64,000 nucleotides of DNA from Marinobacter szutsaonensis (GTDB lineage: Bacteria; Pseudomonadota; Gammaproteobacteria; Pseudomonadales; Oleiphilaceae). Location of the stretch: NCBI RefSeq assembly GCF_039523335.1, contig NZ_BAAAFC010000001.1, positions 248,001 to 312,000 on the forward strand. The letters run 5' to 3'. The position numbers and the translations under genes are program-made. The notes under the pieces were generated by a model. The model searched no databases and had not been told where the DNA came from. It saw nothing but the letters and a program-made list of their open reading frames with translations. Shown one piece after another: positions 26,341 to 35,146 of the stretch (positions within the stretch are counted from its first letter, which is position 1; every line of letters starts with the position of its first letter).

Positions 26341-26832
26341 TCAGCCGTGCTCTTCGCATTCCAGGGCACGCACCAGATTCTTGAACTCTTCCCGGTTCTT
26401 CCGGTTCATGCCCATCAGCACTTTGTGGGCGTCGAGAACCTTGTCGCGAACCTGCTGTTCGCTGGCTTTAAGTACCGGAATCTCTTCCAGTTCCTCAATA
26501 CGGGAGGCGGGTTCCCGAACAATGATGAAAATCTTGTCGAACCCCATGGAGGTAATGATGCGGGTAATATCGGGATTGGTGGAAATCAGCGTTGGCAGGA
26601 AATGGCTCTGTTTCTGTGCGGCCATGGCGATCTTGGCGAGCAGACCGAGGGTGGTGCTGTCGATGATCTCGGTCTCGGTCAGATCGATAACCACGGTCTT
26701 GAACTGAGGATCCTGGGTAATAGACTCAACGAGATTGTCCAGCGTCGAACAAAGGTTCAGCCGGATTTCACCGATAAACTTGAGGACATAAATGCCCTGT
26801 TGTTCAGCTTGCAGGATCTTGTAACCAGCCAT
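26341..26832 (-). CDS. STAS-domain anti-anti-sigma factor (RssC-like)
   Basis: A 163-aa protein with a STAS domain in residues 1-105. The phosphorylatable Ser/Thr region is IIDSTTLGLLAK near residues 56-67. The C-terminal extension (residues 110-163) is helical and charged. It follows a response regulator-PP2C phosphatase gene by 14 bases, the arrangement of Pseudomonas rssB-rssC, so this phosphatase probably dephosphorylates it in a partner switch. A matching anti-sigma or kinase gene is not in the window. Confidence 0.86.
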   Translation of the reverse strand: MAGYKILQAEQQGIYVLKFIGEIRLNLCSTLDNLVESITQDPQFKTVVIDLTETEIIDSTTLGLLAKIAMAAQKQSHFLPTLISTNPDITRIITSMGFDKIFIIVREPASRIEELEEIPVLKASEQQVRDKVLDAHKVLMGMNRKNREEFKNLVRALECEEHG

Positions 26833-26846
26833 GTTTCACACTGCCA

Positions 26847-28055
26847 CTATTTAGGGGACGTGCTGTCTGACCTTTTAATGGTATCAGTTACCGATACGAT
26901 AGCGATATCGTCCGGAAGTTCTGTTATGCCGTCCAGACTCAGCGCCTCGTTGAGAGATGCGATAGTGTGACTACCTCCCGATACGAGTTCAAGTAGCGTC
27001 TTCTCCTTTTCATCAAGGGATTTGGCCCGGATTACCTCCAGAATGCCATCGGAAAACAGCAGAAGCCGGAACGGCTTGTCGAGCGCCACCTCATAAACCT
27101 CCCACTGGGGCGCCTCGAACAGCCCCACCGGCAGGCCGCTGCCCTCCAGGAAAGCAGTACTTCCGCCCTCGAAGGAAAGGATCGGCATCGGGAAATGGGC
27201 GCCCACCGCGTACCGGAGCTTGCGCTCGGATTCGGAGATAATACCCACAAAAACCGTCACATGCTTGCCCAGCCCGGTGTCCAGCAACTCCGAGTTGATT
27301 CGTTCCAGGAAGCGCTCCGGATACAGGATGTCATCACTGGATTGGCGCCGGAGGTTGCGCTGCAATCGGTTGGTCAGGTTCTTCAGAAGAACGGTTACAA
27401 AGGCCGAACTGGCGCCGTGGCCGGACACATCCGCGATGTAGACCAGCAGCTTGTCTTCCGAAATCCGGAAATAGTCGAGAAAGTCACCGCTCAGATACAG
27501 GGAGGGCTTGATCAGGTGGTCCACGTGCAACCCACCCATCATCTGTTCCCGGTCCGGCAGCATCCGCAGCTGGACCTTGCGCCCTGCCCTCTGGTCGGCC
27601 CTGAGCTCAGCGATGCCGTCTCGCAGGTCCCGGTTGGCCTCTTCCAGCTCCTGGCGGTAGAGCTGGTTCAGCCGGTTGACCCGCACCCGGTCCAGCAACT
27701 TGCCGATCACATCGTCCAGGGCGCCCTTGTCGTCACTGCACGGTTTGAGCACGAAATCGGCAGCGCCCGCCCGCAGGGCTTTTACCACATCGGCGCTGGA
27801 TTCAGTGCTGGAACAGGCAACAATCGGGGTGAATGTCTCCGACTCCTCGAGCCTGCCGGCCAAACCCCGGATGGCCTCGGGATCCAGGTCTGCAAAGATG
27901 ACATCCGGAGTGTTATCGTCAAACAGGCTCTTGGCTGCAGCCACGTCGCGAAAGCCGGTCACGTAGAATCCGCGCGCCTCGAGATAGCGGGAGAGGTCTG
28001 CACGGGCCTTTTCATCGGCGTCAATAATAAGAATGCGCTCGGTGCGCGATGCCAT
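26847..28055 (-). CDS. Response regulator with PP2C phosphatase domain (RssB-like)
   Basis: A 402-aa two-domain protein. The N-terminal receiver (residues 6-125) shows IIDADEKARA, the phospho-acceptor Asp in VIFADLDPEA and FVLKPC with the conserved Lys. A coiled linker (130-165) joins it to a PP2C/SpoIIE phosphatase domain with metal-binding SGDFLDYF, IADVSGHGASSAF, and DDIAIVSV at the C-terminus. Phosphorylation of the receiver would control dephosphorylation of the downstream STAS protein. The sensor kinase is not nearby. It is divergent from the HD-hydrolase gene. Confidence 0.9.
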   Translation of the reverse strand: MASRTERILIIDADEKARADLSRYLEARGFYVTGFRDVAAAKSLFDDNTPDVIFADLDPEAIRGLAGRLEESETFTPIVACSSTESSADVVKALRAGAADFVLKPCSDDKGALDDVIGKLLDRVRVNRLNQLYRQELEEANRDLRDGIAELRADQRAGRKVQLRMLPDREQMMGGLHVDHLIKPSLYLSGDFLDYFRISEDKLLVYIADVSGHGASSAFVTVLLKNLTNRLQRNLRRQSSDDILYPERFLERINSELLDTGLGKHVTVFVGIISESERKLRYAVGAHFPMPILSFEGGSTAFLEGSGLPVGLFEAPQWEVYEVALDKPFRLLLFSDGILEVIRAKSLDEKEKTLLELVSGGSHTIASLNEALSLDGITELPDDIAIVSVTDTIKRSDSTSPK

Positions 28056-28169
28056 GGCTGTTGCCCTAAACTACCATCGATAAACGATAAATTGGCTTGA
28101 TAAAGCCTATTCTGGCACGACCCTGTGATATAACAAGGCCAGTTTCGCGAATTGGGGAGAATCCTGACC

Positions 28170-29654
28170 ATGAGACGTGCGGTAAACGATTTACTCGGGG
28201 CTTATGACAAGCTGATCATGGATCCGGTTCACGGTGGGATTCCCTTATACCGGCATGAGATACAGGTCATCGACCATCCCCTGTTCCAGCGCCTGCGCAA
28301 TATCTGCCAGAACGATATCCTGAGCCTGGTGTTTCCCGGTGCTACCCATTCCCGCTTCCTGCACAGTGTCGGGGTAATGCATGTGGGCACCCGGATGTTC
28401 CGTTCGATGATCGATGCCTACCTGCGGGAGCGCCAGCTGAGCGAGCAGACCGATCTCACCCTGAGCCAGCTCGATGCCATCGATTACCTGGCGAAAACCA
28501 TCCGCCTGGGCTGCCTGCTGCACGACAGCGGCCACTCCAGTTTCTCACACCAGTTCACCCAGGCCCGGCGTATCCGCGAGCTGATGTCCCGGCCGGACCG
28601 GTTCCGCAACCTCTGGACCGGTGTGGATTTCTCGCAGTACCACGCTGACGAGCCGGAAGAGCTTGAACACGAACACTACTCGGTACGGGTTGCTCACGAG
28701 GTGCTGTCTGCTGTTGATCTGGAAGCGGCCGGCCTGGACCGCAGGGATGTGATTGGCATTATGGAAACCACCGACGTGCGGCCCAGCGAGACCTTCCGCC
28801 GCCACGCCGAAACCTTCTGGAACTTTATCGCCGGGGACGAGGCGAAATCCGGCTCCATGCCGGACGAAAACATTCCTGGTCTGGTCATGGACCTGCTTTC
28901 TTCCATCGTTTCCGGAGAAATCGACGCGGATCGCGCCGACTACATGCTCCGGGACGGCTTCCATTCCTCGGTGACAATCGGTGGCCTGAACCTGGATCAC
29001 CTGCTGACCAACTTCCGTTTCGGCTGGGACGTCTCCGAGCCCTGGCTGGGCCTGGCCATCACCCACAAAGGCCTGGGCGCCCTGGAGGACTTTGTCTACA
29101 GCCGGCACCAGATGTACCGGAAGGTGTACGCCCACAAGACCGCGCTCGGGTTCGACTGGTTGCTCCGCGAAGCGATCAATGAGGTCCTGGAGGACCAGGA
29201 GAATTTCGAGTGGATCGACACCTGCCTGAGTGACATGCGCTTCTTCGCGGAGCTGACGGACAGTTTCTTCTGGGAAGCCTTTCGTAAGGTGGCGCGTCAG
29301 AACCCCCAGAGTTACTCCTTCTGCATCGTCAACCGGGTGAAGCTTGACCACCTGGACACGCGGGAGGATCTCAGTGACAAAGGGATTAACCGCCACAGCG
29401 AGTGGCTGGCCCGGGAACTGGGGCTGAACCCGGCGCACGTGGTGACCTGCTCCATGCGCGCCCGATTCTCCAACATCCAGGACAACTTCAACGGCATCAA
29501 GGTGCTGGTGCGTGACCCCATCAACCGGACGCGGTCACTCCGCAAGATCACGGAAGTGAGCGCGTTCTTCAGCAAGTTCAGCGACGGCACCATCACCCAT
29601 TTCTACACCCGACCGAATATCACTCTCGGTCCGGTTGAAGACATGACGGAATAG
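28170..29654 (+). CDS. HD-domain phosphohydrolase
   Basis: A 494-aa protein of the SAMHD1/YwfO-like HD superfamily. Metal ligands are in HSRFLHSVGVMHVG (His), CLLHDSGHSSFSH (the HD pair) and EIDADRADYMLRDG (the distal Asp). Such enzymes hydrolyse dNTPs or other nucleotides, but this substrate is unproven. ATG 28170 has a GGGGAGA site 10 bases upstream and starts at the conserved region; an earlier in-frame TTG would overlap that site. It ends 5 bases before the convergent renalase-like gene. Confidence 0.88.
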   Translation: MRRAVNDLLGAYDKLIMDPVHGGIPLYRHEIQVIDHPLFQRLRNICQNDILSLVFPGATHSRFLHSVGVMHVGTRMFRSMIDAYLRERQLSEQTDLTLSQLDAIDYLAKTIRLGCLLHDSGHSSFSHQFTQARRIRELMSRPDRFRNLWTGVDFSQYHADEPEELEHEHYSVRVAHEVLSAVDLEAAGLDRRDVIGIMETTDVRPSETFRRHAETFWNFIAGDEAKSGSMPDENIPGLVMDLLSSIVSGEIDADRADYMLRDGFHSSVTIGGLNLDHLLTNFRFGWDVSEPWLGLAITHKGLGALEDFVYSRHQMYRKVYAHKTALGFDWLLREAINEVLEDQENFEWIDTCLSDMRFFAELTDSFFWEAFRKVARQNPQSYSFCIVNRVKLDHLDTREDLSDKGINRHSEWLARELGLNPAHVVTCSMRARFSNIQDNFNGIKVLVRDPINRTRSLRKITEVSAFFSKFSDGTITHFYTRPNITLGPVEDMTE

Positions 29655-29659
29655 CCGGC

Positions 29660-30691
29660 TCAGGACGCCATGGCCTGGACCAGCCCGCTGGCACTGTTGA
29701 AGGCGCCCTCGACCCGACCTCCATCGAGCCAGTCGCCGGCCAGGCCGATGCCCAGCTGACCGAACCACAGGTGGCCGGGAAGATTCTCGCCACCGGAGCG
29801 GGCGTAGAGCCAGCGGTGCGGCACCAGATCATCCGGCTGAGCATCAGAGCCGGTGAGTTGCTGAAATGCCTTCACCAGCTCTGCACCCACCTGTTCGGGC
29901 GATGCATCCACGTGGGCCCTGGTCCACTCGGCATTCCCGTGCAGGACCCACCATTGCCCGGTGTCCTCACGGCCGGGCTTGCTGGAATTGTTGGCGACCC
30001 AGTACAACACCGGATGCTGGCAGCGAATGCCGTCAAACCCCGGATCCAGAGGCTGGCTGAAATGCGCCGCCACCGCCCAGCAAGGCACCACCGCCGATAC
30101 CGAATGCTCCAGCCGGCCTGCAACCTCCTCCAGAGCACTCGCCTGCATGAGATCCCTGGCCTGGGCCGGCGGTGCGGTTACGACCACCCGGTCGAAGCGG
30201 CCCACCATGTTGCCGCCGGTATCGACCAGTTCCCACTGACTGTCTTTACGGGCCATTCTTTCGATACGGGTCTCGGTGACCAGCTCAACATGGGCTGACA
30301 ACGCCCGGCTGATGGCTGTCATGCGGGGGGTTCCGACATACCGCTCTTCCTCCGGGAAAGGCTCCCTGCTTCCGTCCTGGTGCTGGAATACCAGGCGCCC
30401 CTGCCAGGTGGTGAAACTGCTGCCCCCGGCGTACCGGGTCAGGAAGTCCCGAAAAGCCGGGTTTCTGGCGGTAAAATACTGGGCGCCGATATCCGCAGAG
30501 CCTCCGGGAACCCGTTTCGCAGCCAGGCGTCCACCGGGGCCACGGCTCTTCTCGAACACGGTAACCGCATGCCCCTGTTCATTGAGTAAGATCGCTGCAG
30601 TCAGCCCTGCAATCCCTGAACCGATGACGGCAATACGGCGTATAAGGTGTCTGTCGGGTGCTTCATTAAACATCGTGTCTGGTGCATCCAA
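29660..30691 (-). CDS. Renalase-like FAD-dependent oxidoreductase
   Basis: A 343-aa flavoprotein with the dinucleotide motif IAVIGSGIAGLTAAILL near residues 20-36 and the following EKSRGPGGRLAAKR, typical of renalase/amine-oxidase-like proteins. It also has GAQYFTARNPAF and the C-terminal GDWLDGGRVEGAFNSA, where FAD and Gly-rich loops occur. Bacterial renalases oxidise off-form dihydro-nicotinamides, a possible role here. A second Met at residue 7 (30673) is another start option. It is divergent from the lipid-modification operon and may share its control region. Confidence 0.87.
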   Translation of the reverse strand: MDAPDTMFNEAPDRHLIRRIAVIGSGIAGLTAAILLNEQGHAVTVFEKSRGPGGRLAAKRVPGGSADIGAQYFTARNPAFRDFLTRYAGGSSFTTWQGRLVFQHQDGSREPFPEEERYVGTPRMTAISRALSAHVELVTETRIERMARKDSQWELVDTGGNMVGRFDRVVVTAPPAQARDLMQASALEEVAGRLEHSVSAVVPCWAVAAHFSQPLDPGFDGIRCQHPVLYWVANNSSKPGREDTGQWWVLHGNAEWTRAHVDASPEQVGAELVKAFQQLTGSDAQPDDLVPHRWLYARSGGENLPGHLWFGQLGIGLAGDWLDGGRVEGAFNSASGLVQAMAS

Positions 30692-30779
30692 TTTGAGTAA
30701 CGATTACGTAAAACCCCTCGAGCGTTGAGCGATGCTTCGCCGACTTGGTTTCACACAGAAGTAGAAGGGCAATCAGGGT

Positions 30780-31736
30780 ATGACCCGAGTGCAACACTGG
30801 TTTATAAACATTCTGAGGTGGTTCGACTCTGACGCGGGTTCGGATCACATCGACACGAGCTCCCGCTCCTTCAATTTCATCCGGGTAGTGCCATTCATTT
30901 TGCTGCATCTGGTATGCCTGCTGGCATTCTACACCGGGGCGAGTGCGTTCGCCGTCGGCTTTGCCGTGGCCTTTTTCCTGATCCGGATGTTTGCCATCAC
31001 GGGGTTCTATCACCGTTACTTCGCCCACAAGACCTTCAAGACCAGCCGCCCCGCCCAGTTCATCTTCGGTTTGCTGGGCGCCAGTGCTGCCCAGCGCGGT
31101 CCGCTCTGGTGGGCGGCCCACCACCGTCATCATCACCAGCACTCCGACCGTGAGGAGGACCTCCATTCTCCCCATCATGGCGGCTTCTGGTGGTCACACG
31201 TGGGCTGGTTCACCTGCGATGCCGGCTTTGCCATGGACGAACGGCGGGTGCGGGACTGGATGAAGTACCCGGAGCTGCGCTTCATCAACCGTTTCGATTC
31301 CCTGGTGCCGGCCCTCGCGGCGGTGGGCATCTATGGCCTTGGCGAGGCTCTGGCGGCCTTTGCGCCTTCCCTGGGCACCAATGGTCTGCAGCTGCTGGTG
31401 TGGGGCTTCTTTATCTCCACAGTGATGCTCTTCCACGCCACCGTCTCGATCAATTCGTTGTCCCACGTCTGGGGCAAGCGCCGCTTCGACACCAATGACG
31501 ACAGCCGCAACAATTTCTGGCTGGCCTTGATGACCCTGGGTGAAGGCTGGCACAACAATCACCACCGCTGGCCCCAGTCGGTCCGCCAGGGTTTCCGCTG
31601 GTACGAAATCGACATTACCTGGTACGGGCTGTGGTTGCTGTCCCGTCTGGGCATCATCTGGGATCTGAACCCGATACCGCAGCACATTCAGGAGGAAACC
31701 CGCAAGCTCGATGCGATGAGGAGGAAGCAGTCATGA
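30780..31736 (+). CDS. Membrane fatty-acid (acyl-CoA delta-9-type) desaturase
   Basis: A 318-aa integral membrane diiron desaturase. The three His boxes are HRYFAH near residues 78-83, HRHHH near 115-119 and HNNHH near 257-261, with paired membrane segments between them. Such enzymes introduce a cis double bond into acyl chains. It is the first gene of an eight-gene operon and its stop overlaps the next start (ATGA). The unsaturated chain it makes could be the substrate for the methyltransferase and flavoprotein encoded downstream. Confidence 0.92.
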   Translation: MTRVQHWFINILRWFDSDAGSDHIDTSSRSFNFIRVVPFILLHLVCLLAFYTGASAFAVGFAVAFFLIRMFAITGFYHRYFAHKTFKTSRPAQFIFGLLGASAAQRGPLWWAAHHRHHHQHSDREEDLHSPHHGGFWWSHVGWFTCDAGFAMDERRVRDWMKYPELRFINRFDSLVPALAAVGIYGLGEALAAFAPSLGTNGLQLLVWGFFISTVMLFHATVSINSLSHVWGKRRFDTNDDSRNNFWLALMTLGEGWHNNHHRWPQSVRQGFRWYEIDITWYGLWLLSRLGIIWDLNPIPQHIQEETRKLDAMRRKQS

Positions 31737-32200
31737 GCACAGCCTCAGCAATTGAAGTAGGTAGCAAGAACTCGGCCGTTCCGGCGACGATCGAACACTT
31801 CAAGGAGCTGTTCAACGAGCTGGACAAGGGAAACCTGAACAAACTCCAGGGGGTCTATAGCGAGGACATCCGGTTCCAGGACCCTTTCGGTCAGGTTATC
31901 GGTCTTGATGAGCTGACCCACTATTTTGCGGGTGCCTACAAGAACGTCATTTCCTGCAGGTTCGAGTTTGAACCTGCCGTCGCCAACGGAGCCTCGGTCG
32001 CCCTGCCCTGGGTCATGAAACTGCGCCACAAACGGATTCGTGGCGGTCGCGAAATTTCCGTGGATGGCATCAGCCATCTGGAGATCGAGGACGGCCGGGT
32101 GAGCTTTCACCGGGACTATTTTGATGCCGGCCAATTGCTTTATGAGAACCTCCCGGCGCTGGGACGGATCGTCCGCTGGATAAAAGGGCAAGCGGGATGA
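31733..32200 (+). CDS. NTF2-like (SnoaL-type) protein
   Basis: A 155-aa protein with an NTF2-like fold signature (FKELFNELDKGNLNKLQGVYSEDIRFQDPFG, then DGISHLEIEDGRVSFHRDYFD). The ATG at 31733 lies within the desaturase stop (ATGA), and the next gene also overlaps by ATGA. Small SnoaL-like proteins are regular members of this gene cluster type. The fold supports cyclases and isomerases as well as non-catalytic binding proteins, so its exact role is open. Confidence 0.87.
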   Translation: MSTASAIEVGSKNSAVPATIEHFKELFNELDKGNLNKLQGVYSEDIRFQDPFGQVIGLDELTHYFAGAYKNVISCRFEFEPAVANGASVALPWVMKLRHKRIRGGREISVDGISHLEIEDGRVSFHRDYFDAGQLLYENLPALGRIVRWIKGQAG

Positions 32201-32997
32201 GTACGCGATTGCAAGGACCGTCCAATATCTGGATCACGGGCGCCAGCTCCGGTATCGGCGAAGCGTTGACACAATCTCTTGCCCGTGGCGGACATCATCT
32301 GGTGATCACCGGGCGCCGGGCCGAAGCGCTGGAAAAACTGCGTGAACTGGCGCCTGAGCGGATCGTACCGGCCGTGGCGGACACCACCAGCAAGGAGGAC
32401 CTGGCCGCGATCGCCCCCGATCTGGATTCGGAGAAAAGTCTGGATATGGCGATCCTCAACGCCGGGACGTGCGAGTACCTGGAGATTGAGCACTACAGTA
32501 GTGACGTAATCGAAGCGAACATCGTGACCAATGTGCTCGGTACCGCCCGTTCGCTGGATATCGCCCTGCCCGCGCTGCGCCGCACCCGGGCAATGGGGCG
32601 GCCAGCCACGCTGGTAATTGTCAGCTCTTCAGCCTGGTGGTTTCCTTTTGGCCGGGCGGAAGGCTACGGTGCCTCCAAGGCAGCACTCAGTTATTTTGCC
32701 CATTCCCTCCGGGCCGATCTTGCCGCCGAAGGCATTGATGTTGTGGTGGTATCGCCCGGCTTCGTGAAAACGCCACTCACCGACCGAAACGATTTTCCCA
32801 TGCCCTTCCGGGTTTCCGCCGAGGACGCCGCCGAGCGTATCGTCAGCGGCCTGGCCAAGGGTCATAACGAAATTGCCTTTCCTAAGCGGTTCACCTGGAT
32901 GCTGAAGATCCTGGGCTCGCTGCCCGGGGCACTGGTTGACCGCATGGCCGCAAACATGGCGCGCAAGAATTCTGATCAACAGGAAAAAACCGAATGA
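32197..32997 (+). CDS. Short-chain dehydrogenase/reductase
   Basis: A 266-aa SDR. Cofactor motif WITGASSGIGEAL is near residues 12-24, NAG is seen as LNAGT near 88, and the catalytic Ser and YxxxK are in VSSSAWW and GYGASK (near 150-165). It probably acts on an NAD(P)-linked alcohol or ketone in the lipid pathway encoded by this operon. ATGA overlaps link it to both neighbours. Confidence 0.92.
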   Translation: MSTRLQGPSNIWITGASSGIGEALTQSLARGGHHLVITGRRAEALEKLRELAPERIVPAVADTTSKEDLAAIAPDLDSEKSLDMAILNAGTCEYLEIEHYSSDVIEANIVTNVLGTARSLDIALPALRRTRAMGRPATLVIVSSSAWWFPFGRAEGYGASKAALSYFAHSLRADLAAEGIDVVVVSPGFVKTPLTDRNDFPMPFRVSAEDAAERIVSGLAKGHNEIAFPKRFTWMLKILGSLPGALVDRMAANMARKNSDQQEKTE

Positions 32998-34259
32998 CCA
33001 ACGAACGTCAGCGTATTGCTGTCATTGGGGCCGGCGTCTCCGGCCTCACCGCGGCCTGGAAGCTTGCGGAGACACACGATGTTCAGCTGTTTGAAGCCGG
33101 CGGCTATGCCGGTGGCCACACCAACACCGAACAGGTGGAATCCGACGGCCGGACCTGGCCCGTCAATACCGGCTTCATCGTCTACAACGACTGGACCTAC
33201 CCGAACTTCATCAAGCTGATGGACCGCCTGGGTGTGGCCTCCGAAATCAGCGACATGAGTTTCAGCGTGGATTGCTCCTCCACCGGGCTGCAGTACAACG
33301 GCACCAGCCTCAACACCCTGTTCGCCCAGCGCAAGAACCTGCTAAACCTGCCGTTCCTGCGCATGATCCGGGAGATCCTGAGGTTCAACCGGGAAACCAG
33401 AAAGGATTTGTCCGACGGCAACATCAGTGACGCTGAAACCCTGGGTGAGTACCTGAACCGTAACGGTTACTCCCGGTATTTCCGCAACTATTACATCGTG
33501 CCCATGGGCGCGGCGATCTGGTCGGCCCCCGAGATTGTTCTGGAACAGTTCCCGATCCGGTTCTTCCTGCAGTTCTTCAACAACCACGGCATGCTGTCGG
33601 TGGACGACCGGCCGACCTGGCGGGTGATTAGCGGAGGTTCCGCCGAGTATGTGAAGAAAATGATGGAGCGGATCGGCGACCGCACCCACCTGAACAGCCC
33701 GGTCAGTGCCGTGCGCCGGCATGAGAACGGTGTGACCGTCGAGGTGAACGGTCAGAGCCACGAATTCGACCAGGTCATCCTGGCCTGCCACAGCGACCAG
33801 GCGCTGGCCATGCTGGCCGATCCGACCGATCAGGAGCGTGATGTCCTGGGCGCCATCGCCTACCAGAACAACGACGTGGTGCTGCATACCGACAGCCGCC
33901 TCCTCCCCTCCAACCGTCGGGCCTGGGCGGCGTGGAACTATTTCATGCCGCAACACAGCACCCAGCCTGTGTCAGTCACCTACAACATGAACATCCTGCA
34001 GAACTTCCACGACGCCCGGGAAACTTTCTGCGTGACCCTGAACCGCAGCCAGGATATCCATCCGGACAAGGTCATCAAGCGCTTTGAATACGCCCACCCG
34101 GTGTTTACCCTGGAGGCGGTCGCCGCACAGCAGCGCTACCATGAGATCGGCAACCGCAACCGTACCCATTTCTGCGGGGCCTACTGGTTCAACGGCTTCC
34201 ACGAGGACGGTGTGCGCAGTGCGGTTCGGGTACTGGGTGATTTCGGGATGGAGATCTGA
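32994..34259 (+). CDS. FAD-dependent oxidoreductase (amine-oxidase-like)
   Basis: A 421-aa flavoprotein with FAD motif IAVIGAGVSGLTAAWKL near residues 8-24 and the ensuing EAGGYAGGHTNT. The sequence PVNTGFIVYNDWTYPNF and the C-terminal GAYWFNGFHEDGVRSA are typical of the COG2907-like flavoprotein found next to DUF1365 and CFA-synthase-like genes. A related Rhodobacter gene in a similar cluster has been tied to furan fatty acid formation; transfer of that role here is inference. Confidence 0.9.
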   Translation: MTNERQRIAVIGAGVSGLTAAWKLAETHDVQLFEAGGYAGGHTNTEQVESDGRTWPVNTGFIVYNDWTYPNFIKLMDRLGVASEISDMSFSVDCSSTGLQYNGTSLNTLFAQRKNLLNLPFLRMIREILRFNRETRKDLSDGNISDAETLGEYLNRNGYSRYFRNYYIVPMGAAIWSAPEIVLEQFPIRFFLQFFNNHGMLSVDDRPTWRVISGGSAEYVKKMMERIGDRTHLNSPVSAVRRHENGVTVEVNGQSHEFDQVILACHSDQALAMLADPTDQERDVLGAIAYQNNDVVLHTDSRLLPSNRRAWAAWNYFMPQHSTQPVSVTYNMNILQNFHDARETFCVTLNRSQDIHPDKVIKRFEYAHPVFTLEAVAAQQRYHEIGNRNRTHFCGAYWFNGFHEDGVRSAVRVLGDFGMEI

Positions 34260-34261
34260 GC

Positions 34262-35146
34262 ATGGTCAGCCAGTGGCTTGAAGGGTCCGTCCGCCATCGC
34301 CGAATGCAACCGATAAACCATGGGTTCGAGTATGGCACCGGGATGCTGGCGCTTGATGTGGACGAATGGGACAGAATTACCGGCATCAGCCGGTTCTTCT
34401 CCCTGGAACGCTTCAACTGGATGTCCCTGCGCCGTGACGATTATTTCCGGCCGGAAGTCCGCAACCTGTCCGCCGCCATTCGCGATTATGTGCAGGATGC
34501 GACCGGCTGGTACCCGGACGGGACGGTGGAACTGATCACCCATCCCCGCTACTTCGGCTACGTGTTCAATCCGGTCAGCTTCTACTTTTGCTACGAGCAT
34601 GGAGAAGATCCTGCCGAGGGTGCGGTGCCCCGGGTGATCGTGGCGCAGATCACCAACACGCCCTGGCATGAACGGCACGTCTACTGCCTGGAGACCACGG
34701 GTGCGAAAGCCAATAGCGCGGGCTGGCGAACCGAGCGCTTCGGCTTCTCCAAGCGTTTCCATGTGTCGCCGTTCAATGGCATGGAGCAGGAATACCAGTG
34801 GACCTTCAGTTTCCGCGGCCCGGAGCTGCGCATCCACATGAACGTGTTCCAGGAACAACACAAGCATTTTGACGCCACTCTGGTGGTCCAGCGTACCCCC
34901 CTCACTCGTAAAGAATTGCACAGAAGCCTGCGCCGTTTTCCGGTCGAGGCGATCAAAGTGGTCGCAGGAATCTACTGGAACGCCCTGCGCCTGAAGCTGA
35001 AAGGCGCCCCGTTCTATACCCATCCGGACAAACTGTCCGGAGACGATCCGGCCTATCGCCGGGGAACCGAAGATGCCGGACTGGATGTGACCACCGGCAA
35101 TGACGTAAATACCATTGGTGGAAGGGTAAGCTCATGGAGAACCTGA
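34262..35146 (+). CDS. DUF1365 family protein
   Basis: A 294-aa protein with the DUF1365 core PRYFGYVFNPVSFYFCY near residues 97-113 and HERHVYCLE thereafter. The family is almost always found beside the FAD oxidoreductase and the CFA-synthase-like methyltransferase, as here. Its biochemical activity is not known to me. It begins two bases after the flavoprotein stop and overlaps the next gene by 13 bases. Confidence 0.9.
   Translation: MVSQWLEGSVRHRRMQPINHGFEYGTGMLALDVDEWDRITGISRFFSLERFNWMSLRRDDYFRPEVRNLSAAIRDYVQDATGWYPDGTVELITHPRYFGYVFNPVSFYFCYEHGEDPAEGAVPRVIVAQITNTPWHERHVYCLETTGAKANSAGWRTERFGFSKRFHVSPFNGMEQEYQWTFSFRGPELRIHMNVFQEQHKHFDATLVVQRTPLTRKELHRSLRRFPVEAIKVVAGIYWNALRLKLKGAPFYTHPDKLSGDDPAYRRGTEDAGLDVTTGNDVNTIGGRVSSWRT

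Noticed and set aside
28112..28128. Possible sigma-54 promoter (CTGGCACG followed by CCCTGTGA) before the HD-hydrolase gene
   Set aside because: The -24 half matches, but the -12 half reads TGTG instead of TTGC, missing the essential GC.
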